This document shows positions 1 to 4,422 of a DNA stretch of 6,368 nt, in pieces. The notes under the pieces were generated by a model that was not told where the DNA came from, searched no databases, and saw only the letters and a program-made list of their open reading frames with translations. This DNA comes from DSAD01 sp036825155 (GTDB lineage Bacteria > Desulfobacterota > Desulfomonilia > UBA1062). The stretch lies in the NCBI GenBank assembly GCA_036825155.1, contig DAISYU010000160.1, forward strand, positions 1-6,368, given 5' to 3'. Each line of letters starts with the position of its first letter. The stretch's first letter is position 1. Both the position numbers and the translations under genes were made by a program.

Positions 1-75
1 GTCTGTTATTACCACAGCAACGTGACATTGATGAAATGTTTCTGTCAACGATATGTTTTTGAATATATCAATTTC

Positions 76-103
76 TTGAATTCATTTTTTTTATGGTTAT
101 ACT
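76..103 (+). promoter_or_regulatory. Probable sigma-70 promoter of the selenoperoxiredoxin gene
   Basis: A -35-like TTGAAT (76-81) and a -10-like TATACT (98-103) are separated by 16 nt, in an AT-rich stretch upstream of the peroxiredoxin gene. Transcription would start near 110 and give a leader of about 60 nt. The remaining upstream sequence (1-75) shows no gene and no other clear motif. This rests on consensus matching only. Confidence 0.45.
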
Positions 104-109
104 TATAAC
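96..109. promoter_or_regulatory. Inverted repeat over the -10 region, candidate operator
   Basis: GTTATA-CT-TATAAC is a perfect inverted repeat with 6-bp arms and a 2-bp centre, and it covers the proposed -10 element. A repressor bound here would block the promoter. The AT-rich TTATA..TATAA form recalls PerR/Fur-family operators, which would suit a peroxidase gene. However, the half-site spacing (12 bp core) differs from the 15-bp PerR box (7-1-7), so the regulator is not assigned. Confidence 0.35.
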
Positions 110-158
110 TACGACATCTGGGTGATTTTTCAGATCTTCAACATAACTGGTCAGGGAA

Positions 159-164
159 AGGAGG
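159..164 (+). promoter_or_regulatory. Ribosome binding site for the long peroxiredoxin form
   Basis: AGGAGG lies 7 nt before ATG 172, which is ideal spacing. This makes 172 a credible start although the conserved peroxiredoxin fold begins about 38 residues later. Confidence 0.75.
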
Positions 165-171
165 ATGGTTT

Positions 172-891
172 ATGGCAGAGGAGATCAAGGCCGGTTGTGC
201 ACGGCCGACCGGCGGGCCAGTGGGCGAAACGAAAAAGAAAGAACCTGTTAAAGAAGAGGGCATGATCAAGGAGGTGAGATCGATGATCAAGGTAGGACAG
301 AAGGCACCGGATTTTACGGCACCGGCATATCACAAAGGCAAATTCGTATCAGTGCAATTATCCGAATATCTTGGGAAATGGGTTGTGCTGTGCTTTTACC
401 CTGGTGACTTCACCTTTGTCTGAGCCACCGAGATCTCGGCAGTTGCCGAGAAATACCCCGAGTTTCAAAAGCTCGGTGTTGAAGTTCTTTCCATGAGCAT
501 CGACAGCGTCTTTGTCCACAAGATGTGGAATGACCATGAACTCTCCAAGATGGTCAAGGGCGGTGTGCCGTTTGCCATGCTCTCCGATGCTGGAGGGAAG
601 GTAGGCACTGTCTTTGGTGTCTACGACGAAGGTGCCGGGGTAGAAACCCGTGGAAGATTCATTATCGACCCGGACGGTGTGATCCAGGGGTATGAGGTTC
701 TTACTCCGCCGGTGGGCAGGAACGTGAGTGAATCTCTGCGGCAGATTCAGGCCTTCCAGGTGGTGCGCAACAGCAAAGGCACCGAAGCCACCCCTTCAGG
801 CTGGAAGCCTGGTAAGATGACACTGAAGCCGGGCCCCGACCTCGTGGGCAAGGTCTGGGAGGTATGGAAGACCGACATGGCGTTCGACTAG
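172..891 (+). CDS. prxU: Selenocysteine-containing peroxiredoxin (Prx1/AhpC type), TGA 421-423 read as Sec
   Basis: This thiol-dependent peroxidase reduces H2O2 and organic hydroperoxides and is probably cytoplasmic. The frame from 172 meets TGA at 421-423 and continues unbroken to TAG 889-891, giving 239 residues with Sec84. Identity is shown by KAPDFTAP (44-51), the PxxxTxxC active-site motif as P77-xxx-T81-xx-U84, the active-site arginine in TRGRFIIDPDG (R160), PVGRNVSESLRQIQAFQ (180-196) and SGWKPG (209-214). Sec stands exactly where the peroxidatic Cys belongs, and a SECIS-like hairpin follows. The usual resolving Cys (VCPAGW) is replaced by Thr207 (ATPSGW). The only cysteines are C9, in an N-terminal extension, and C74, ten residues before Sec. 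A second start at ATG 283 has its own perfect Shine-Dalgarno and gives 202 residues with Sec47. A gene finder that does not recode TGA will split this into an 83-residue fragment and a 132-residue fragment. The symbol follows the selenocysteine Prx of Eubacterium acidaminophilum. Confidence 0.93.
268..277 (+). promoter_or_regulatory. Internal ribosome binding site for the canonical-length peroxiredoxin (ATG 283)
   Basis: AAGGAGGTGA matches the 16S rRNA anti-Shine-Dalgarno over ten bases. The AGGAGG core ends 8 nt before the in-frame ATG 283. That start gives MIKVGQKAPDF, the usual beginning of a Prx1-type protein. Initiation here is at least as likely as at 172, and both may be used. Confidence 0.65.
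421..451 (+). promoter_or_regulatory. Selenocysteine TGA codon with bacterial SECIS hairpin
   Basis: After the TGA (421-423), a 7-bp perfect stem pairs 434-440 (TCTCGGC) with 445-451 (GCCGAGA) around the loop AGTT (441-444). Bacterial SECIS elements lie inside the reading frame and have a small apical loop with a G among the first two loop bases, roughly 16-37 nt after the UGA. Here the loop starts 17 nt after the TGA and G442 is its second base. SelB bound here would deliver Sec-tRNA. A competing palindrome, CCGAGATCTCGG (428-439), overlaps the left arm. Confidence 0.82.
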
Positions 892-899
892 AGTTAAGA

Positions 900-936
900 C
901 ATGCTGATGCCGGGTTTTAAGCCCGGCACCAGCATG
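900..936 (+). terminator. Strong hairpin after the peroxiredoxin gene, probable terminator
   Basis: CATGCTG (900-906) pairs with CAGCATG (930-936), and TGCCGGG (908-914) pairs with CCCGGCA (922-928). One A/C mismatch separates the two helices and the loop is TTTTAAG. It begins 8 nt after the stop codon. No T-run follows (TTGATCC), so it may act as a weak intrinsic terminator or as a 3'-end stabiliser. Confidence 0.6.
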
Positions 937-1074
937 TTGATCCGAAGCAGTTGATGATAGCTGCTGGAGTATTTAAGCACACAAGGTATCAGGCTTTAGG
1001 TACTGGGTACTAATTCAAGAAATTGAGGTGTTTTTTTCCTCTGAATTCGCAATCCTAAATTCGAAATGTTTTTC

Positions 1075-1194
1075 CCTTCTGCCTNNNNNNNNNNNNNNNN
1101 NNNNNNNNNNNNNNNNNNNNNNNNNNNNNNNNNNNNNNNNNNNNNNNNNNNNNNNNNNNNNNNNNNNNNNNNNNNNNNNNNNNNCCTTCTGCCT
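1075..1194. repeat. Short repeat CCTTCTGCCT on both sides of the gap
   Basis: CCTTCTGCCT occurs at 1075-1084 and again at 1185-1194, touching the Ns on both sides. It reads as one and a half units of a 7-base repeat (CCTTCTG). The simplest explanation is a heptamer tandem array that the assembler could not cross. A plain 10-bp contig overlap that was never merged is the alternative. Confidence 0.5.
1085..1184. other. Assembly gap of exactly 100 Ns
   Basis: One hundred consecutive Ns is the usual placeholder for a scaffold gap of unknown length. The flanking contigs end and begin with the same ten bases. The linkage of the peroxiredoxin gene to baeRS is therefore a scaffolding claim and not continuous sequence. 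Confidence 0.97.
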
Positions 1195-1222
1195 GAGTTC
1201 CCGAACCCACCAGAGTATACAA

Positions 1223-1906
1223 TTATTCCGCCGTAAATTTATACCCCTCACCGTAAACCGAGCTGATGATCTCCTTTTCGGGCAGCAGGGCGGCTATCTT
1301 TTTGCGCAGGTTCTTTATGTGCGTGTCGATGGTGCGGTCATAGCCTTCGAACTCGTAGCCCTGCACCATGTTCACCAGATCGTTGCGGGAAAATACCCGG
1401 TTCGGGTGAGACATCATCACTTTGAGCAGCTTGAATTCGCTGGGCGTCAGCTTCAGTTCCTGACCATCCACCGTTGCCCGGCGTGTTTCTTCATTGAGTA
1501 CGAACGTGCCTGCAAAGATGATTTTCTCCTCGCTGGCAGGGCTCATCCGCCGCAGTACGGCCTTGACCCTGGCTACCACTTCACGGGGACTGAACGGCTT
1601 GCAGATATAATCGTCAGCGCCGAGTTCCAGGCCTAACAGCCTGTCGATTTCTTCAACCTTGGCAGTGATCATGATAATGGGGACAGAGGTGAATTTTCTG
1701 ATCTCGCGGCACACTTCCATGCCGTCCATGCCGGGCAGCATGATATCCAGCAGGATGAGGTCCGGGGTCTTGTTCTTTACAAACGGGATAACCGTATCAC
1801 CCCGGTCGAGTATGGATGTCCGGTATCCTGATTTTTCCAGGTAGTCTTTCAGCAGGACCGCGATCTTTTCTTCATCTTCGACTATGAGAACATGTCCTTC
1901 AGCCAT
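1223..1906 (-). CDS. baeR: BaeR-like response regulator (OmpR/PhoB family)
   Basis: This is a cytoplasmic transcription factor phosphorylated by the adjacent kinase. It has 227 residues, usual for the family. The receiver domain (about 5-120) has the acidic pair E10/D11, the phospho-acceptor D54 in LILLDIMLPG, T81 and K103. A winged-helix DNA-binding domain (about 128-225) follows, with LTPSEFKLL, RTIDTHIKNLRKKI and SSVYGEGYKF. The stretch KVEEIDRLLGLELGADDYICKPFSPREVVARVK (83-115) is very close to E. coli BaeR as I recall it, so I call it BaeR and not a generic OmpR-type regulator. The start ATG (1904-1906) has GAGG 9 nt upstream and begins MAEGHVLIVED. The frame stays open upstream, but that part is the antisense-shifted body of baeS and has no family similarity. 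The gene overlaps the baeS stop by 8 nt, so the pair is translationally coupled. Confidence 0.88.
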   Translation of the reverse strand: MAEGHVLIVEDEEKIAVLLKDYLEKSGYRTSILDRGDTVIPFVKNKTPDLILLDIMLPGMDGMEVCREIRKFTSVPIIMITAKVEEIDRLLGLELGADDYICKPFSPREVVARVKAVLRRMSPASEEKIIFAGTFVLNEETRRATVDGQELKLTPSEFKLLKVMMSHPNRVFSRNDLVNMVQGYEFEGYDRTIDTHIKNLRKKIAALLPEKEIISSVYGEGYKFTAE

Positions 1907-3377
1907 ATCTCTTGTCCTCGGTTTTGTCCTCTGTGGCTGCCAGGTGCAGGATAATCTCGATCCTGACCCCGCCAAGGGATGAATGGGATGCAAGGATTTT
2001 TCCGCCGAACATCTCAACAATACTCTTTGCGATTGCCAGACCCAGGCCGCTCCCCCCGTTTTTCCGCGACCGTGAGGGATCGGTTCGGTACAGACGGTCA
2101 AACAGGTGATCAAGGGCATCGTCCGTTACCCCTGGTTTTGAATCTTCTATGTTCACGTGCACGGAGTTCTCGTTCTTCACCTGCCATATCCTGACGGTGC
2201 CAGGAGACTCGGTGTAGCGCAGCGTGTTTTCCAGGATATTCGAGAATACCTGGGCAAGACGGTCGCTGTCTGCGACAGCGGTGAGATCCATATCAGTACC
2301 GAGGTCGAGTTCTGTGGCTATATTCTTCTGAGAAAACCTGGATTCGAACATCCTGAGAGTACTTTCCAGCACCCTGAGAACCTTGACGGGTCCGCTCTCC
2401 ATTGACAGTTCCCCTGTCTCAGCAATGGACAGTTCATGAAGATCTCCTATGAGCTTGCCAAGGAGCATGACCTCCGCGTGGACCGATTCGAGCGTTTCTT
2501 TATTCATGTCACGGACGCCATCCAGTATGGCTTCGATCTCTCCCTGGAGGATGGAGATCGGAGTTCTCAGCTCGTGCGATATGTCCGATAGCCACTGCCT
2601 GCGCAGATGCTCATACTTTTCGAGTGTCTGTGCCATCTTGTTGAAGTCATCGGCCAGCTGCCCCAGTTCGTCCCGGGTGGTGACCTGTATCCGGGTATCG
2701 AATTTTCTCGATGCAAGGGCATTAGCCCCCCGCGTGAGCTGATCCACGGGCCGCAGCAGATGACGCGACAGGAGAAATGACACCAGGGCTGCCAGGACAA
2801 GCACCAATCCGCCGATAACGACAAATGCCTTGGATTGTTCTCTGAGGAAGGTCTTTTCCCTTGGTCCTGACAGCTTCTCTCTTTTTTTCAGGCCCAGCCA
2901 TCCGACAATCTTGCCGTCAACGGTTATCTCTTTGAGGTTATGATCGTCAGTCGAAGTGGCATCTCCCTCAACCACCCGCATTTTTTCATCAAAAAGGGAG
3001 ATCCTCTTGGTTATCATATATTGAAGAGGCCTTGGCGGTGGGATATCAGGGTGCTCTTCGTTATCGAATCTTTCGTGCGGCTCGCCGGGAGGAGGTGCGG
3101 GCATCTCCCGACCGGCCTCATCTTTTGCAAACACGGTGCGTCTGAGTGTCCTGAATGCCTTGGGATTCTCCCTGATGAACTCCCACCCGTTATGTTCACT
3201 GTAGGCGATGGCGAGTGTTTCCACAAGTTCGCTTAAAGTCTCGCTTTCCACCTTGTTCACATAGTTGGTGAAGTGGCGTTCGGCAAAGTATCGCATGATA
3301 CCCGTCATCAGGACTATGACGATCAGGCTCGTGAGCAGAAAGGCCCCAAAGATCTTGTATGCGAGTTTTACCTTCAC
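1899..3377 (-). CDS. baeS: BaeS-like sensor histidine kinase
   Basis: This inner-membrane sensor kinase is the partner of the downstream regulator. It has 492 residues from GTG 3377, which is preceded by AAGGAG at 3384-3389. The frame is open to a TTG at 3425, but that codon has no ribosome site. Order of parts: TM1 (about 9-28), periplasmic sensor (about 29-183), TM2 (about 184-204), HAMP (about 205-257, with LLRPVDQL and DELGQLADDFNKM), HisKA with the phosphorylated H268 in SDISHELRTP, and HATPase_c with N384 (N box), D412 in EDSKPGV (G1, where BaeS proteins also have DSxPGV in place of DxGxG) and GGSGLGLAI (441-449, G2). The sensor domain has an unusual Pro/acidic/His-rich segment (93-118). 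BaeSR is an envelope-stress system in enterobacteria, inducible by indole, zinc, copper and tungstate. The signal in this organism is unknown. Confidence 0.86.
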   Translation of the reverse strand: MKVKLAYKIFGAFLLTSLIVIVLMTGIMRYFAERHFTNYVNKVESETLSELVETLAIAYSEHNGWEFIRENPKAFRTLRRTVFAKDEAGREMPAPPPGEPHERFDNEEHPDIPPPRPLQYMITKRISLFDEKMRVVEGDATSTDDHNLKEITVDGKIVGWLGLKKREKLSGPREKTFLREQSKAFVVIGGLVLVLAALVSFLLSRHLLRPVDQLTRGANALASRKFDTRIQVTTRDELGQLADDFNKMAQTLEKYEHLRRQWLSDISHELRTPISILQGEIEAILDGVRDMNKETLESVHAEVMLLGKLIGDLHELSIAETGELSMESGPVKVLRVLESTLRMFESRFSQKNIATELDLGTDMDLTAVADSDRLAQVFSNILENTLRYTESPGTVRIWQVKNENSVHVNIEDSKPGVTDDALDHLFDRLYRTDPSRSRKNGGSGLGLAIAKSIVEMFGGKILASHSSLGGVRIEIILHLAATEDKTEDKRYG

Positions 3378-3395
3378 TGCATCTCCTTTGGCAAA

Positions 3396-3412
3396 AAACC
3401 TAATATAGGTTT
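3396..3412. promoter_or_regulatory. Inverted repeat just upstream of the baeS ribosome site
   Basis: AAACCTA-ATA-TAGGTTT is a perfect inverted repeat with 7-bp arms and a 3-bp centre, 6 bp upstream of the baeS Shine-Dalgarno (3384-3389). It could be an operator. In the baeS mRNA it could instead be a small hairpin that affects access to the ribosome site. Function not assigned. Confidence 0.4.
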
Positions 3413-3458
3413 GGCCATATTTCAAATCATTTTACCAATCCTCACAATCTTTACATCC

Positions 3459-3477
3459 TTTCTCCACAGTTTCTCCA
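3459..3477. promoter_or_regulatory. Tandem TTTCTCCA direct repeats, candidate BaeR-type binding site
   Basis: TTTCTCCA occurs at 3459-3466 and 3470-3477, 11 bp start to start, so both copies face the same side of the helix. OmpR/PhoB-family regulators bind such head-to-tail repeats as tandem dimers. The second copy with its flanks matches 13 of 18 positions of the E. coli BaeR box as I recall it (TTTTTCTCCATDATTGGC). The site lies 82 bp upstream of the baeS start codon and 107 bp upstream of the -35 of the divergent operon, so it could serve either gene set. Confidence 0.5.
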
Positions 3478-3576
3478 TATTTTACGTAGTCATAACCATA
3501 ACCCCCTTACATTCCCGGAGGGAAGATAGAGGACCTTATTATGCAGCCAACAGCATAAAATTATAAAAATATCAAT

Positions 3577-3626
3577 GGGTTAATTGACAACCCTGGGTTG
3601 CAGTATTATTATGATCATTGGGTTAA
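3577..3626. promoter_or_regulatory. Palindrome and GGGTT repeats on the operon promoter, candidate operator
   Basis: CAACCC-T-GGGTTG (3588-3600) is a perfect 13-bp palindrome overlapping the last two bases of the -35 and the spacer. GGGTTAA is repeated just upstream of the -35 (3577-3583) and at the expected transcription start (3620-3626). The upstream GGGTT also pairs with AACCC at 3589-3593 as a second inverted repeat. A protein bound to these sites would cover the polymerase footprint. The regulator is unknown. Confidence 0.5.
3584..3612 (+). promoter_or_regulatory. Strong sigma-70 promoter of the ferredoxin-AOR operon
   Basis: A perfect -35 TTGACA (3584-3589), a 17-nt spacer and the -10 TATTAT (3607-3612, 5 of 6 consensus) point toward the ferredoxin gene. 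Transcription would start near 3619-3620, leaving a leader of about 200 nt before ATG 3820. A palindrome fills most of the spacer, so the promoter is likely regulated. Confidence 0.65.
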
Positions 3627-3819
3627 AGTGTGCAGAATTTTGATGTTGCGTACCATTTGCAGTTCCATCAACACGTATGTGTACGTAGTTCAGATTTTAA
3701 GGGATTCTCATCAGACAACCGGCTTCAAAAGGGGGTGTCTCGCGCAAGATCAGGAATTTTTCAATGCAATCTTTTACTGCAGGAACCTATCCACAATCCT
3801 CGGAAAGGAGTAGTAGGCT
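3620..3819 (+). other. Long untranslated leader of the ferredoxin-AOR operon
   Basis: About 200 nt separate the predicted transcription start from the ferredoxin ATG, with no convincing gene inside. Possible stems are TTGATG (3640-3645) with CATCAA (3666-3671), and AGACA+CC (3713-3720, one bulged A) with GG+TGTCT (3734-3740). The ferredoxin ribosome site AAAGGAG is at 3804-3810, 9 nt before the ATG. I could not match the leader to a known riboswitch, including the molybdenum/tungsten cofactor motif. Confidence 0.4.
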
Positions 3820-4422
3820 ATGGCGAATGAAAAGAAACAGAACAAAGGAATGAGTAGGAGAGAGTTTGTTACTGCTGCGGGCATTACCGCGGTGGCAACA
3901 GGAACCGCCGGAGCTCTCTTGACAGGCTGCGCTACGGTGCAGCAAAAGAAAGAGCAGCCCGGTTTGCAGGTCACTCCGACGTATATCGTGGTGGACCAGT
4001 CGCTTTGTTCAGGATGCAGGATCTGTGAACAGGTCTGCAGTGAATTTCATTACGGCACCTATAATCCTGAACTTACCGCTATCATTGTCGAGCGGGATTA
4101 TGGGGGGGGTGGTGACTGGATCACGACCAAGACGTGCCATCAGTGTCCCAATCCCTGGTGTATGCGTGCCTGTCCGGTGGATGCAATCTGGCGCGATGTC
4201 AGGACCGGTGCGGTCATCATTGATGAAAAGACCTGCATCGGCTGCGAAAAATGTGTTCCGGCATGTCCATTCGGGATGGCCTTCATGCGTCCGGACGGGA
4301 AGAAGGCATTCAAATGCGACATGTGCGGAGGAGATCCCCAGTGTGTCGCGAACTGTCCCATGAAAGCTCTTTCGGCCCAACCACTCATGTGGAAAGATAT
4401 CGAACTGTTGGGAGGTAAGTGA
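3820..4422 (+). CDS. Four-cluster [4Fe-4S] ferredoxin subunit with Tat signal and lipobox
   Basis: This is the electron-transfer subunit that probably takes electrons from the AOR-family enzyme encoded next. It has 200 residues. The N-terminus has a twin-arginine motif, SRREFV (12-17), then a hydrophobic stretch (about 18-35) and the lipobox LTGC (34-37), which predicts Tat export and lipid attachment at C37. Sixteen cysteines form four binding groups: C63/66/69/73, C106/109/114/118, C139/142/145/149 and C166/169/175/179. Ferredoxins of the DmsB/HybA/NrfC/YdhY type mix ligands between such groups. The closest functional analogues I know are E. coli YdhY beside the AOR-like YdhV, and AorA of Aromatoleum AOR. 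It contains no membrane anchor other than the signal. ATG 3820 is chosen because AAAGGAG lies 9 nt upstream; the inner Met11 has poor spacing. A run of eight Gs (4102-4109) encodes part of GGGG. Its stop shares one base with the next start. Confidence 0.88.
   Translation: MANEKKQNKGMSRREFVTAAGITAVATGTAGALLTGCATVQQKKEQPGLQVTPTYIVVDQSLCSGCRICEQVCSEFHYGTYNPELTAIIVERDYGGGGDWITTKTCHQCPNPWCMRACPVDAIWRDVRTGAVIIDEKTCIGCEKCVPACPFGMAFMRPDGKKAFKCDMCGGDPQCVANCPMKALSAQPLMWKDIELLGGK

Larger units (their letters stand above)
941..1222. other. Non-coding stretch containing the assembly gap
   Basis: I see no gene here. The left part (941-1084) is AT-rich and has repeat-like phrases: GGTAC twice (near 999 and 1006), AATTCG twice (1043 and 1059), and a loose hairpin GAGG..CCTC around a T-run (1025-1041). 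It resembles extragenic repeat debris. N bases fill 1085-1184. Only 38 nt lie between the gap and the baeR stop codon, with no clear terminator for baeSR, which may be hidden in the gap. Confidence 0.6.

Noticed and set aside
25..39. ACATT-GATGA-AATGT inverted repeat near the window start
   Set aside because: Five-base AT-rich arms are easily found by chance, and it does not line up with the promoter.
421..423. TGA as a nonsense mutation, making the peroxiredoxin a pseudogene
   Set aside because: The codon sits exactly at the peroxidatic residue, the downstream 155 residues are fully conserved in character, and a SECIS-like hairpin follows.
1028..1636. Plus-strand open frame through the gap and across baeR
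   Set aside because: It includes 100 Ns and runs antisense to a clear response regulator. Its protein has no recognisable domain.
1907..2119. Upstream extension of baeR by 71 residues
   Set aside because: It lies inside baeS in another frame, looks unlike any receiver domain, and the ATG at 1906 has a ribosome site and the normal receiver start.
3378..3425. Longer baeS start at TTG 3425
   Set aside because: It has no ribosome site, whereas GTG 3377 has AAGGAG with 6-nt spacing and leads directly into the first membrane segment.
3273..3566. Small plus-strand open frame spanning the baeS start and control region
   Set aside because: It overlaps baeS antisense, has no ribosome site that I can see, and crosses the likely regulatory repeats.
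3598..3830. Short open frames in the leader of the ferredoxin operon (66-71 residues)
   Set aside because: The two frames overlap each other, show no domain or good ribosome site, and begin within or just after the promoter.
4419..4421. GTG as the AOR start
   Set aside because: It is only 3 nt from GGAGG; ATG 4422 has 6-nt spacing and the TGATG overlap typical of coupled genes.
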